A DNA stretch of 64,000 nucleotides from Pseudomonas sp. Teo4 (GCF_034387475.1 NZ_JAXCIL010000002.1:1984001-2048000), one strand, 5' to 3'; positions 42,618-51,979 are shown, numbered from the stretch's first letter. Made by a program: numbers and translations. The notes: generated from the letters alone by a model not told the origin.

Positions 42618-44054
42618 ATGTTCGGCTTAGAAGCCCTTGAGCTCGCCCGAATCCAGTTTGCCTTTACCGTGTCCTTTCACATTTTGTTCCCGGCCATCAC
42701 CATCGGTCTGGCGAGCTACCTGGCGGTCCTCGAAGGCCTTTGGCTCAGGACCCACAACGATGTCTACCGTGACCTCTACCACTTCTGGTCGAAGATCTTT
42801 GCCGTCAACTTCGGCATGGGCGTGGTGTCCGGCCTGGTCATGGCTTACCAGTTCGGCACCAACTGGAGCCGATTCTCCGATTTCGCCGGAGCCGTCACCG
42901 GGCCTTTGCTGACTTATGAAGTGCTCACCGCCTTCTTCCTCGAGGCAGGCTTCCTTGGCGTCATGTTGTTTGGCTGGAACCGTGTCGGTCGCGGCCTGCA
43001 CTTCTTCGCCACGGTCATGGTGGCACTCGGCACCCTGGTCTCGACCTTCTGGATCCTGGCGTCCAACAGCTGGATGCAGACACCCCAAGGCCACGAGATC
43101 ATCGATGGCCGGGTGGTGCCGGTGGATTGGTTGGCAGTGATCTTCAACCCATCGTTCCCCTACCGCCTGATGCACATGGCCACCGCCGCCTTCGTCTCCA
43201 CCGCGTTCTTCGTCGGTGCCTCGGCGGCCTGGCACCTGCTGCGTGGGCGGGACAACCCGGCGGTGCGCAAGATGTTGTCGATGGCCATGTGGATGGCCTT
43301 GATCGTGGCGCCGGTGCAAGCGGTGATCGGCGACTTCCACGGCCTCAACACCCTCAAGCACCAGCCGGTGAAGATCGCTGCAATCGAAGGCCACTGGGAG
43401 AATGTCCCGGGCGAGCCGACTCCGCTGATTTTGTTCGGCATTCCCGACATGAAGGCCGAGACCACCCATTTCAAGCTCGAGATCCCGGCGTTGGGCAGCC
43501 TGATCCTGACCCACAGCCTGGACAAGCAGGTCCCGGCGATGAAGGAGTTCCCGCCTGAAGACCGACCCAACTCGACCATCGTGTTCTGGTCGTTCCGGAT
43601 CATGGTCGGTCTTGGCTTCCTGATGATCTTCGTCGGCCTGTGGAGCCTGTGGCTGCGCAAGCGGGGCACCTTGTACAGCAACAGGCCGTTCCTCTACCTG
43701 GCGTTGTGGATGGGCCCTTCCGGGCTGATCGCCCTGCTGGCGGGCTGGTTCACCACCGAGATCGGCCGTCAGCCATGGGTGGTGTATGGCTTGATGCGTA
43801 CTTCCGAAGGGGTTTCCAACCACAGCTACGGCCAGCTCGGTTTCACTCTGGTGGCGTTCGTGGTGGTGTACTTCGCCCTGTTCGGCACCGGCCTTGGCTA
43901 CATGATGCGCCTGGTTCGCAAAGGGCCGAAGACCGGCGAAGGCGAGGAGCACACCCCCGGTGGCCCTGGCCAGAAACGCACGCCGGCGCGGCCGCTGTCC
44001 GCCGCCGATGATGGCCATGAGGCCAAGCCCGTCAGCCTGAGCAAGGAGAACTGA
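42618..44054 (+). CDS. cioA: Cyanide-insensitive quinol oxidase subunit I (bd-type)
   Basis: CioA is the heme-bearing subunit of the bd-type quinol oxidase that keeps respiring when cyanide or NO blocks the heme-copper oxidases. The 478-residue, about nine-TM protein starts MFGLEALELARIQFAFTVSF with the heme ligand His near residue 21 (SFHILFPAITIG). GWNRVGRGLHFFATVMVALG and GWFTTEIGRQPWVVYGLMRT are typical. The Q-loop is short, as in CIO-type enzymes. GAGGAAGC precedes the ATG. cioB follows three bases after the stop. Confidence 0.95.
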   Translation: MFGLEALELARIQFAFTVSFHILFPAITIGLASYLAVLEGLWLRTHNDVYRDLYHFWSKIFAVNFGMGVVSGLVMAYQFGTNWSRFSDFAGAVTGPLLTYEVLTAFFLEAGFLGVMLFGWNRVGRGLHFFATVMVALGTLVSTFWILASNSWMQTPQGHEIIDGRVVPVDWLAVIFNPSFPYRLMHMATAAFVSTAFFVGASAAWHLLRGRDNPAVRKMLSMAMWMALIVAPVQAVIGDFHGLNTLKHQPVKIAAIEGHWENVPGEPTPLILFGIPDMKAETTHFKLEIPALGSLILTHSLDKQVPAMKEFPPEDRPNSTIVFWSFRIMVGLGFLMIFVGLWSLWLRKRGTLYSNRPFLYLALWMGPSGLIALLAGWFTTEIGRQPWVVYGLMRTSEGVSNHSYGQLGFTLVAFVVVYFALFGTGLGYMMRLVRKGPKTGEGEEHTPGGPGQKRTPARPLSAADDGHEAKPVSLSKEN

Positions 44055-44057
44055 GCC

Positions 44058-45065
44058 ATGGGTATCGACCTTCCGCTGATCTGGGCCGTGATCATCATTT
44101 TCGGCGTCATGATGTACGTGGTGATGGATGGTTTCGACCTGGGAATCGGCATGCTCTTCCCCTTCGTGAAGGATGAGCGTGACCGCGACGTGATGATGAA
44201 TACCGTTGCCCCCGTGTGGGACGGCAATGAAACCTGGCTGATTCTTGGCGGTGCCGGGCTGTTCGGCGCGTTTCCGATGGCCTATTCGGTGGTGCTCGAA
44301 GCGTTGTACCTGCCACTGATCCTCATGCTGATCGGCTTGATCTTCCGTGGCGTGGCATTCGAGTTCCGCTTCAAGGCCAAGGCTGACAAACGTCACATCT
44401 GGGACAAGGCCTTCATCTGGGGTTCGCTGGTTGCAACGTTCTTCCAGGGTGTTGCGCTGGGTGCGTTCATCGAGGGCTTCAAGGTCGTCGATCGCCATTT
44501 CGCGGGTGGAACCCTCGATTGGCTGACCCCATTCAGCCTCTACAGCGGCCTGGGGCTGATCGTCGCCTACACGCTGCTTGGGTGCACCTGGCTGATCATG
44601 AAAACCGAAGGGCCGCTGCAGCAACAGATGCATGACCTGGCCAAGCCTCTGGCGCTGGTACTGTTGGCGGTGATCGGCATCGTCAGCCTGTGGACGCCGA
44701 TTGCCTACCCGCAGATTGCCGAGCGCTGGTTCAGCATGCCCAACCTGTTCTGGTTCATGCCAGTGCCGATCCTGGTACTGGTGACCTTCTACGGGTTGCT
44801 CAAGGCGGTGGCGCGTAATGCCCACTACACCCCGTTCCTGTTGACCCTGGTGCTGATTTTCCTCGGCTATAGCGGCTTGGGCATCAGCTTGTGGCCGAAC
44901 ATCATCCCACCGTCGATTTCGATCTGGGATGCCGCAGCACCGCCGCAGAGCCAGGGCTTCATGCTGGTGGGGACCTTGTTCATCCTGCCGTTCATCCTGG
45001 GGTATACCTTCTGGAGCTACTACGTGTTCCGCGGCAAGGTGACCCATGACGACGGCTATCACTAG
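44058..45065 (+). CDS. cioB: Cyanide-insensitive quinol oxidase subunit II
   Basis: CioB is the eight-TM partner of CioA. The 335-residue protein shows MMYVVMDGFDLGIGMLFPF and VWDGNETWLILGGAGLFGAF, which define CydB-family subunits. It starts three bases after the cioA stop with a ribosome-binding site inside cioA (AGGAGAAC). A 51-residue third gene follows nine bases downstream. Confidence 0.95.
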   Translation: MGIDLPLIWAVIIIFGVMMYVVMDGFDLGIGMLFPFVKDERDRDVMMNTVAPVWDGNETWLILGGAGLFGAFPMAYSVVLEALYLPLILMLIGLIFRGVAFEFRFKAKADKRHIWDKAFIWGSLVATFFQGVALGAFIEGFKVVDRHFAGGTLDWLTPFSLYSGLGLIVAYTLLGCTWLIMKTEGPLQQQMHDLAKPLALVLLAVIGIVSLWTPIAYPQIAERWFSMPNLFWFMPVPILVLVTFYGLLKAVARNAHYTPFLLTLVLIFLGYSGLGISLWPNIIPPSISIWDAAAPPQSQGFMLVGTLFILPFILGYTFWSYYVFRGKVTHDDGYH

Positions 45066-45074
45066 GAGGGCCAC

Positions 45075-45230
45075 ATGATGACCGGTAAACATGGCCTGGA
45101 AGAGAAAAAGCCACTGTGGCAGCGGCTGGGTTGGCTGGTGCTGATCTGGGCGATGAGCGTCGCGGCGCTGGGCGTGGCGGCGTATGTGATGCGGCTGTTC
45201 ATGGGCGCGGCCGGGCTCACTACCCACTGA
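45075..45230 (+). CDS. Small third subunit gene of the CIO oxidase (DUF2474, CydX-like)
   Basis: This 51-residue protein begins at ATG 45075 (or the ATG one codon later) after AGGAGGG, nine bases past cioB. It has a charged N-terminus (GKHGLEEKKPLWQRL) and one TM helix (GWLVLIWAMSVAALGVAAYV). That is the layout of DUF2474 proteins and of the single-TM accessory subunits CydX/CydS of other bd oxidases. Position in the operon makes a role in assembly or stability likely. It is easily missed in annotation because of its size. Confidence 0.8.
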   Translation: MMTGKHGLEEKKPLWQRLGWLVLIWAMSVAALGVAAYVMRLFMGAAGLTTH

Positions 45231-45260
45231 ACCTCACCGCTTTGCCAGTGCCTTGCACTG

Positions 45261-45345
45261 GATCGCCGGCAAGCCGGCTCCTACAGGTTCTGCAATGATC
45301 CCGAGATCGGTGCAAAACCTGTGGGAGCCGGCTTGCCGGCGATGA
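45261..45345. repeat. Inverted REP pair, CCGGCAAGCCGG type
   Basis: GATCGCCGGCAAGCCGGCTC and its complement flank a spacer with TGATCCCGAGATCGG, between the cio operon and the convergent rlmG. Confidence 0.9.
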
Positions 45346-45364
45346 GGCCGGTCACCTCGGCGAG

Positions 45365-46489
45365 TTATTTACGGGCTTTGAGAATCACGAACTTCGGCGT
45401 CGCCGCCACTTGCTCCACGCCCCGGAACAAGCGCGCCAGCTTGCTGTGGTAACCCAGGTGACGGTTGCCGACTATATAAAGCGCGCCCCCCACCACCAGA
45501 GCTTCACGCGCCTGCTGGAACATGCGCCAGGCGAGGAAGTCGCCCACCACCTGTTGCTGATGGAACGGCGGGTTGCACAGCACCACGTCCAGCGATTGTT
45601 TTTCCTGTCCAGCCAGCCCATCACCCGGCATGACGTTCACGGCACGGTCGCCCAGCGCGGCCTGCCAGTTTTCCCGGGCAGACTGCACGGCCATGTACGA
45701 TTCGTCGACCAGGGTGTAATGGGCATCCGGGTTGTCCAATGCACTGGCGATTGCCAACACGCCATTGCCGCAGCCCAGATCCGCCACCCGGGCCTGACCC
45801 AGATTGCGCGGAAGGTGCGGGAGGAAGGCGCGGGTGCCGATATCCAGGCCTTCGCGACAGAACACGTTGGCATGGTTGACCAGCTCCAGCGCTGGCGCCT
45901 CCAGGCGGTAGCGAGTGGGGTAGGGCGAGCGCGCGGCAGCTTTCTCGGTGACCGTGGCCGTCAGCAGGCGTGCTTTTTTCTGTGCCAGCGATGCCTGCAC
46001 CGGGCCGATGTACTTCTCCATCAGGTCGCCTGCGGCCCGCGGCAGGTGCTTGATCATGGCGCCGGCAATCACCTGAGCCCCGGGTGCCAGGTGGCCTTGC
46101 AGGCGAATCAGCTGTTCTTCGAGCAGGGCCAGGGTCTTGGGCACACGTACCAGCACGCGGTCGAAAGGCCCTTGCCAGTGTTCGCTGGCGGGTACGAAGT
46201 GCACGCTGTCGTAAGCCTGGCCATTACGTGCAAGGTTCTTTTCCAGAGCCAGGCGGGCCAGGTGCGAGTCGCCGCTGCTGACAACCTGGCAGTGTCCGAC
46301 CAGGCTGGCGGCCACGGCGCCGAAGCTGTCATTGAGCACCAGGACCCGGCAGCCTGCGTCGTTCGACTGGGCGTGCAAGTGCTCGAGCAGATACTCATCG
46401 GCGGCGTCGAAAGCCTGCAAGGGGTCGTTGGCCTGCTCCGGCTGGCGGATCAGGTCGAGTTCGGCAAAGGGGGTGGTCAACAGGGGCAT
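45365..46489 (-). CDS. rlmG: 23S rRNA (guanine-1835-N2)-methyltransferase
   Basis: RlmG makes m2G1835 in 23S rRNA. The 374-residue protein has two tandem methyltransferase-like halves. The C-terminal catalytic half contains VADLGCGNGVLAIASAL (SAM motif I), LVDESYMAVQSARENW and the N-P-P-F motif in VVLCNPPFHQQQ that binds the target guanine. The N-terminal half (VLVLNDSFGAVAASLVGH) is a degenerate copy, as usual in this family. Single gene, convergent with cio across a REP pair. Confidence 0.93.
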   Translation of the reverse strand: MPLLTTPFAELDLIRQPEQANDPLQAFDAADEYLLEHLHAQSNDAGCRVLVLNDSFGAVAASLVGHCQVVSSGDSHLARLALEKNLARNGQAYDSVHFVPASEHWQGPFDRVLVRVPKTLALLEEQLIRLQGHLAPGAQVIAGAMIKHLPRAAGDLMEKYIGPVQASLAQKKARLLTATVTEKAAARSPYPTRYRLEAPALELVNHANVFCREGLDIGTRAFLPHLPRNLGQARVADLGCGNGVLAIASALDNPDAHYTLVDESYMAVQSARENWQAALGDRAVNVMPGDGLAGQEKQSLDVVLCNPPFHQQQVVGDFLAWRMFQQAREALVVGGALYIVGNRHLGYHSKLARLFRGVEQVAATPKFVILKARK

Positions 46490-46585
46490 GGCGTCTGGCT
46501 CGGGTACGAATCTGCCCGTCGCGGATCGCCTCGGGCTTTGCTGCGCGATTCTACAGGGCTTTGCCGAAGGTCGCAGGAAAGGCTG

Positions 46586-47293
46586 TCAGATCCACCCGCG
46601 AAGCGCGGCGATGGCGATGGCGCCGGCCTTGTTGGCGGCATTGGTCTTGGTGATCACGCTGCGGATATGGAAATTCACCGTGCTCTGCGACAGTGAAAGG
46701 ATGCAGGCGACATCGGCGGCAGTCTTGCCGGCGGCCGACCACTTGAGCACCTCCAGCTCCCGCTCGCTCATCTTCGGTTGCGGTGGACACAACGCATTCA
46801 GGTGGTGCTCAGCGAGCACCGCATGCAAGGTTTGACACAGCCAAAGGACACTCGCGCCTTTTTCATAGAGTTCATGGATGCCAATCGGTTTCGAGTGCCT
46901 GGCAACGCTCAGCTGGCTTTCGTTGTGCTGCAGGTCATGCACCGATTGTGTCCAACCATGGCGCAAGCCGTGAAGGCAGGCAGCCTCACGAAACTGAGGG
47001 GCCTCACGATACAGCTCGTCAGTCCAGAGGACAGGCAAGTTCGAGTTGTGGCTCAGCGCTGTTATGGGGTCTTGCTTGTGGAAGTCATCGCACTGACAGC
47101 GTGCGATCCATTCATTCGGGTAGTTGCTATAGAGGTACAGCTTGGGCGTTTGTGTAGCGATCTGTATGCGAATCTTGAGGCCGACCGACTCCATGTCGAG
47201 GTCCTGCGCCAGATGCACTGCCAGATTGAACAGGCGAGAGGGATTGCGCTCGGTGGCCAGCTCATGAAGATGCTCAGGCTTCCAGTTAAGCAT
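46586..47293 (-). CDS. ppoR: LuxR-family solo regulator with autoinducer-binding domain (PpoR-like)
   Basis: The 235-residue protein has an N-terminal autoinducer-binding domain and a C-terminal LuxR HTH (MSERELEVLKWSAAGKTAAD, LSQSTVNFHIRSVI). No luxI gene is nearby, so it is a solo. P. putida PpoR has this neighbourhood and binds 3-oxo-acyl-homoserine lactone. Acyl-HSL pocket residues visible are Tyr and Trp in SNYPNEW, Asp-Pro in KQDP, Trp in LPVLW and Gly in HGLRHGW; the position matching LasR Tyr64 is Cys (EWIARC). The start is ATG 47293, eight bases after GGAG; GTG 47302 is the alternative. Confidence 0.83.
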   Translation of the reverse strand: MLNWKPEHLHELATERNPSRLFNLAVHLAQDLDMESVGLKIRIQIATQTPKLYLYSNYPNEWIARCQCDDFHKQDPITALSHNSNLPVLWTDELYREAPQFREAACLHGLRHGWTQSVHDLQHNESQLSVARHSKPIGIHELYEKGASVLWLCQTLHAVLAEHHLNALCPPQPKMSERELEVLKWSAAGKTAADVACILSLSQSTVNFHIRSVITKTNAANKAGAIAIAALRGWI

Positions 47294-47508
47294 CGGTCGC
47301 ACTCCCTAGGGGTGTAGAAGGATCCAATCCATTTGCGTACGGGAGGATTGTAGGAAAAGTCCGAGCGTCATGTTCGGATTTTTTTGTTATAGCGATCAGG
47401 TTTCTCTGCGAACTTGGCATGATCGTCTGGCTGAGGCCCTACAATCCAGCGGTTTTTATCCGGCCCGCTTTGCGCGACACTGGGCCCACGCCAACCATGG
47501 AGCCCGAC

Positions 47509-48285
47509 ATGACCGCCAGCGCCGACAAGTTCACCCGCCAGACCCTGCTCGATGTGCAGCCGCTGACCCCCAGCCTGTTCAGCTTGCGGGTGACGCGTGA
47601 CCCAGGCTTTCGTTTTCGCTCCGGCCAGTTTGCACGGCTGGGCGTGACCAAGGCTGACGGCAGTGTGGTGTGGCGTGCCTACTCGATGGTCAGCGCACCC
47701 CATGACGAGTTTCTCGATTTTTTCTCGATCGTGGTGCCGGGCGGCGAGTTCACCAGGGAACTGAGCCGGCTGAAGGAGGGCGACTCGTTGTTGATCGATC
47801 GCCAGGCTTTCGGCTACCTCACACTGGACCGTTTCGTCGGTGGTCGCGACCTGTGGTTGTTGGCCACCGGCACTGGCATTGCGCCATTCATGTCGATCCT
47901 GCAGGACTTTGAAGCCTGGGAGCGTTTCGACAACATCAAGCTGGTGTATTCCGTGCGCGAGGCGAAGGAACTGGCTTATCTGGATGAAATCGCCGGGTTG
48001 GAGCAGCGTGACTACCTGGCCGAGCACGCCGGCAAGTTGCAGTTCATTCCGGTGGTGACCCGCGAACAGCACCCAGGCGCATTGAATGCGCGTATTACCA
48101 CGCTGATCGAAAACGGCGAACTGGAGAAGGCTGCGGGGCTGGAGCTGTCTACCGAGCACTCGCGCATCATGCTGTGCGGCAACCCAGAGATGATCGACGA
48201 GACACGCAAGGTGCTCAAGGCGCGGGATCTGCAACTGAGCCTGAGCAAGCGCCCAGGCCAGGTTGCGGTGGAAAATTATTGGTGA
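47509..48285 (+). CDS. fpr: Ferredoxin/flavodoxin-NADP+ reductase
   Basis: Fpr moves electrons between NADPH and ferredoxin or flavodoxin, feeding Fe-S assembly, heme oxygenase and oxidative-stress repair. The 258-residue protein has the FAD motif RAYSM near residue 54, the NADPH motif ATGTGIAPFMSIL near 115, MLCGNPEM near 223 and the C-terminal aromatic VENYW. The start chosen is ATG 47509 (MTASADKF); an in-frame ATG at 47497 adds four residues. It is convergent with mscL. Confidence 0.93.
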   Translation: MTASADKFTRQTLLDVQPLTPSLFSLRVTRDPGFRFRSGQFARLGVTKADGSVVWRAYSMVSAPHDEFLDFFSIVVPGGEFTRELSRLKEGDSLLIDRQAFGYLTLDRFVGGRDLWLLATGTGIAPFMSILQDFEAWERFDNIKLVYSVREAKELAYLDEIAGLEQRDYLAEHAGKLQFIPVVTREQHPGALNARITTLIENGELEKAAGLELSTEHSRIMLCGNPEMIDETRKVLKARDLQLSLSKRPGQVAVENYW

Positions 48286-48318
48286 GCGACAAGCCGTAAG
48301 CTTGCCGCTTGCCGCTGT

Positions 48319-48738
48319 TCAAGGCAACCGATTCTGGTTCTGCGACTTGAGCAGATCGCGAATCTCGGTCAGCAAAGTTTCCTCGGCGCTCGGCACTGGC
48401 GGCGCGGACGGCGCCACGGCTTCTTCACGCTTGAGGCGGTTGATCGCCTTCACGCCCATGAAGATGGCGAAGGCCACGATCACGAAGTCGATGACTGTCT
48501 GAATGAACTTGCCATAGGCCAGCACCACCGCCGGTACATCGCCCTCGGCGGCTTTCAGGGTGACAGCCAGGTCACTGAAGTCGACACCACCGATGATAAG
48601 GCCCAGTGGCGGCATGATCACATCGCCCACGAAGGACGAGACGATCTTGCCGAACGCGGCGCCGATGATGATACCTACCGCCATATCGACGACATTTCCC
48701 TTGACCGCGAAGGCCTTGAACTCACTGAGCATGCCCAT
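48319..48738 (-). CDS. mscL: Large-conductance mechanosensitive channel
   Basis: MscL is the inner-membrane pressure-release channel opened by hypo-osmotic shock. The 139-residue protein starts [20 protein letters not shown] with TM1 near 16-40 ([20 protein letters not shown]), TM2 near 75-97 and the C-terminal helix bundle ([13 protein letters not shown]). The start is ATG 48738 behind AAGGAATC; the longer reading is upstream DNA. The motif TTGTAACAAATGGTTA (48749-48764) overlaps the leader. Confidence 0.95.
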   Translation of the reverse strand: MGMLSEFKAFAVKGNVVDMAVGIIIGAAFGKIVSSFVGDVIMPPLGLIIGGVDFSDLAVTLKAAEGDVPAVVLAYGKFIQTVIDFVIVAFAIFMGVKAINRLKREEAVAPSAPPVPSAEETLLTEIRDLLKSQNQNRLP

Positions 48739-48914
48739 GCTTGATTCCTTGTAACAAATGGTTAGGTAAACGCAGTGTAAGCCACTAAAACGCGTCATGC
48801 GTTGCATTCAGGCCTACTGACTTCGGCTGCGACGAATAGTTTTGTCGCATCCCAAGGCGTTCGAGGCACGTCCCGCTCGGCTATCATGGCGGTTTTTTCC
48901 AGGAGACCGAGTCC

Positions 48915-50282
48915 ATGGCCAAGGCCAAGCGCTTGTATGGCTGCACCGAGTGCGGCGCGACCTTCCCCAAATGGGCCGGACAGTGCGGCGAATGTGGGGC
49001 CTGGAACACCTTGGTCGAAACCATGATCGAAAGCGGCGGTGCAGCCGCACCCAGCGGCCGCACGGGTTGGGCCGGGCAGCAGGCTCAAATCAAGACCCTG
49101 GCCGAAGTCAGCGTCGAGGAAATCCCGCGTTTTACCACCAGCAGCGCTGAGTTGGACCGCGTACTGGGTGGTGGCCTGGTGGACGGCTCCGTGGTGTTGA
49201 TCGGCGGTGACCCGGGTATCGGCAAGTCGACCATTTTGCTGCAGACCCTGTGCAACATCGCAACCGGCATGCCTGCGCTGTACGTCACTGGCGAAGAGTC
49301 CCAGCAGCAGGTGGCCATGCGCTCACGCCGCCTGGGGTTGCCGCAGGACCAGTTGAAGGTGATGACCGAGACCTGCATCGAGACGATCATCGCCACCGCA
49401 CGTGTGGAAAAACCTCGGGTGATGGTGATCGACTCGATCCAGACCATTTTCACCGAGCAATTGCAGTCGGCCCCCGGCGGCGTGGCTCAGGTGCGCGAGA
49501 GCGCGGCGCTGCTGGTGCGCTACGCCAAGCAGAGCGGCACGGCGATCTTCCTGGTCGGTCACGTCACCAAGGAAGGCTCGCTGGCCGGGCCGCGGGTGCT
49601 GGAACACATGGTCGACACCGTGCTGTATTTCGAAGGTGAGTCCGATGGCCGCTTGCGTTTGTTGCGAGCGGTGAAGAACCGTTTTGGCGCGGTCAACGAG
49701 CTGGGCGTGTTCGGCATGACCGACCGTGGTCTGAAGGAGGTCTCCAACCCCTCGGCGATTTTCCTCAACAGAGCCCAGGAAGAGGTGCCGGGCAGCGTGG
49801 TGATGGCCACCTGGGAAGGCACCCGGCCGATGCTGGTTGAGGTACAGGCGTTGGTCGATGACAGCCATCTGTCCAACCCGCGTCGAGTCACCCTGGGCCT
49901 GGATCAGAACCGCCTGGCGATGTTGCTGGCGGTGTTGCACCGTCACGGTGGTATTCCAACGCACGATCAGGATGTTTTCCTTAACGTCGTGGGTGGGGTC
50001 AAGGTGCTGGAGACGGCCTCTGACCTGGCCTTGCTGGCGGCAGTGATGTCCAGCTTGCGTAATCGCCCGCTGGCCCATGGCTTGCTGGTGTTTGGGGAAA
50101 TCGGCCTGTCTGGCGAGGTGCGCCCGGTGCCCAGTGGCCAGGAGCGCCTGAAAGAGGCGGCCAAGCATGGCTTCAAGCGCGCCATCGTGCCCAAGGGCAA
50201 TGCACCGAAGGAAGCGCCGGCGGGGTTGCAGATCATTGCGGTTACGCGCCTGGAGCAGGCGTTGGATGCATTGTTCGAGTGA
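48915..50282 (+). CDS. radA: DNA repair protein RadA
   Basis: RadA is a RecA-like DnaB-type helicase that extends D-loops in recombinational repair. The 455 residues hold the N-terminal four-Cys zinc finger (YGCTECGATFPKWAGQCGEC), Walker A GGDPGIGKST near residue 96, the RadA-specific KNRFGAVNELG near 255 and a C-terminal Lon-protease-like domain (GEIGLSGEVRPV). Preceded by CAGGAGA. A REP pair follows. Confidence 0.96.
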   Translation: MAKAKRLYGCTECGATFPKWAGQCGECGAWNTLVETMIESGGAAAPSGRTGWAGQQAQIKTLAEVSVEEIPRFTTSSAELDRVLGGGLVDGSVVLIGGDPGIGKSTILLQTLCNIATGMPALYVTGEESQQQVAMRSRRLGLPQDQLKVMTETCIETIIATARVEKPRVMVIDSIQTIFTEQLQSAPGGVAQVRESAALLVRYAKQSGTAIFLVGHVTKEGSLAGPRVLEHMVDTVLYFEGESDGRLRLLRAVKNRFGAVNELGVFGMTDRGLKEVSNPSAIFLNRAQEEVPGSVVMATWEGTRPMLVEVQALVDDSHLSNPRRVTLGLDQNRLAMLLAVLHRHGGIPTHDQDVFLNVVGGVKVLETASDLALLAAVMSSLRNRPLAHGLLVFGEIGLSGEVRPVPSGQERLKEAAKHGFKRAIVPKGNAPKEAPAGLQIIAVTRLEQALDALFE

Positions 50283-50297
50283 TGTTTAGCCTGTTCT

Positions 50298-50388
50298 GGC
50301 CTCTTCGCGGGTAAACCCGCTCCCACAGGATCACCAGCGTCCGGAAGACTGCTCGATCCCTGTGGGAGCGGGTTTACCCGCGAAGAGG
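50298..50388. repeat. Inverted REP pair, CGCGGGTAAACCCGCTCC type
   Basis: CCTCTTCGCGGGTAAACCCG and its complement lie between the convergent radA and permease genes. The flanks are also palindromic (CTCTTCG/CGAAGAG). Confidence 0.9.
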
Positions 50389-50458
50389 ACAGACCAGGCA
50401 AACGAAAAGGGGAGCCGACGATGCGCATCAGCTCCCCTCATTACCGCTCAGTCAGCGG

Positions 50459-51979
50459 TCAATGCTCTGCGACCGGCGTGCGCCTGGGTGCGGCATTGCC
50501 ATGCTCATCCAGCTCCATCACCGGCACTTCGTTACCCTCGGCATCGAACAGCTTGCCATCCTTGAAGTAATCGCCATCACGCAGCGCCGAGATGTCCGAG
50601 TACTGGATGGTGCGCTCGTAGGCCGCAGCGAATACCGACTGCTGGTCCGAGTTGCCCGCCGTAAAATGGTTGAAGATCAGGTTCAGCAGAATGGCCATGA
50701 TGGCGGCCGAGCTGATGCCGGAGTGGAAGATGGTCTCGAACCAGTTCGGGAAGTGGTGATAGAAGGTCGGTGCTGCGATCGGGATCATGCCGAAGCCCAG
50801 CGAGGCGGCGACGATGATCAGGTTCACGTTGTTCTTGTAGTTGACCTTCGACAGGGTACGGATACCACTGGCCGCCACGGTGCCGAACAACACGATACCC
50901 GCGCCACCCAGCACCGGCGTCGGTACTGCGGCAATCACCCGGCCCATGATCGGCAGCAGGCCGAGCACCACCAGGATCACACCACCGGTGGCCACGACAT
51001 AACGGCTCTTGACCCCGGTAACGGCCACCAGGCCGACGTTCTGGGCGAAGGCACTCTGGGTGAACGAGCCAAAGATCGGCGCCAGGATGCTCGAAGCCAT
51101 GTCGGCACGCAGGCCATTGCCCAGGCGCTTGGAGTCGACCTTGGTGTCGATGATCTCACCCACCGCGAGAATGTCGGCCGAGGTCTCCACCAGGGTCACC
51201 ATGATCACGATGCACATCGACAGGATCGCGGCGATGTGGAATTCCGGCATGCCGAAATGGAAGGGCGTCGGGAAGGCGAACATCGGGCCTTGGGTGACCT
51301 TGCTGAAGTCGGTCATGCCCAGTCCCCAGGCGATCAGGGTGCCGATGACCATGGCCAGCAGGATCGACAGGCGCGAGATGGTCGCGCTGCCCAACTTGCT
51401 CAGCAGCAGGACGATGGCGAAGGTCAGCGCTGCCAGGCCGATGTTGGCCACGCTGCCGAACTCCGGCGAGGCGCTGTTGCCGCCCATCACCCAACGTGCC
51501 GCTACGGGCATCAGGGTCAGGCCGATGGTGGTGATGACGATGCCGGTGACCAGCGGTGGGAAGAACTTGGTGATGCGCGAGAACACTGGGGTGATCAGAA
51601 AGCCGATCAGCGACGCCGCCATGACCGCGCCCAGCACGCCCGGCAGGCCACCACCGCCTTCACTGCTGAGAATTGCCCCCATGGTGGCCACGCCCGCGAA
51701 CGAGACCCCCTGAACCAAGGGCAGCTGACAACCGAAGAACGGCAAGCCCAGCGTTTGCAACAATGTGGCCAGGCCACCGGCGAACAGCGAGGCGGCGATC
51801 AGCATGCCGATTTCGGCACCATTCAGGCCTGCAGCCTGCCCAAGTATCAGGGGTACCGCGACGATCCCTCCATACATGGTCAGCACATGCTGCAGACCAT
51901 AGGCCAGGTTGGCACCAAGACCGAGGTTTTCGTCCTCGGGGCGTTTGGCGGGAGACGTGCTAGGGGACGACGTAGTCAT
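50459..51979 (-). CDS. NCS2-family xanthine/uric acid-type permease
   Basis: This 506-residue nucleobase:cation symporter-2 protein has about 14 TM segments. The NAT signature region reads QNVGLVAVTGVKSRYVVATG after SAFA. LGANLAYGLQHVLTMYGGIV with the conserved TM1 Gln-His is diagnostic. The C-terminus has a long hydrophilic tail (about 60 residues). Xanthine or urate is more likely than uracil from the length and TM8/TM10 context, but this is not certain. A perfect palindrome lies 67 bases upstream of the start. Confidence 0.85.
   Translation of the reverse strand: MTTSSPSTSPAKRPEDENLGLGANLAYGLQHVLTMYGGIVAVPLILGQAAGLNGAEIGMLIAASLFAGGLATLLQTLGLPFFGCQLPLVQGVSFAGVATMGAILSSEGGGGLPGVLGAVMAASLIGFLITPVFSRITKFFPPLVTGIVITTIGLTLMPVAARWVMGGNSASPEFGSVANIGLAALTFAIVLLLSKLGSATISRLSILLAMVIGTLIAWGLGMTDFSKVTQGPMFAFPTPFHFGMPEFHIAAILSMCIVIMVTLVETSADILAVGEIIDTKVDSKRLGNGLRADMASSILAPIFGSFTQSAFAQNVGLVAVTGVKSRYVVATGGVILVVLGLLPIMGRVIAAVPTPVLGGAGIVLFGTVAASGIRTLSKVNYKNNVNLIIVAASLGFGMIPIAAPTFYHHFPNWFETIFHSGISSAAIMAILLNLIFNHFTAGNSDQQSVFAAAYERTIQYSDISALRDGDYFKDGKLFDAEGNEVPVMELDEHGNAAPRRTPVAEH

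Noticed and set aside
42627..45227. 866-codon minus-strand frame opposite cioAB
   Set aside because: His/Gln/Asp-rich antisense artefact over the strongly conserved cio genes.
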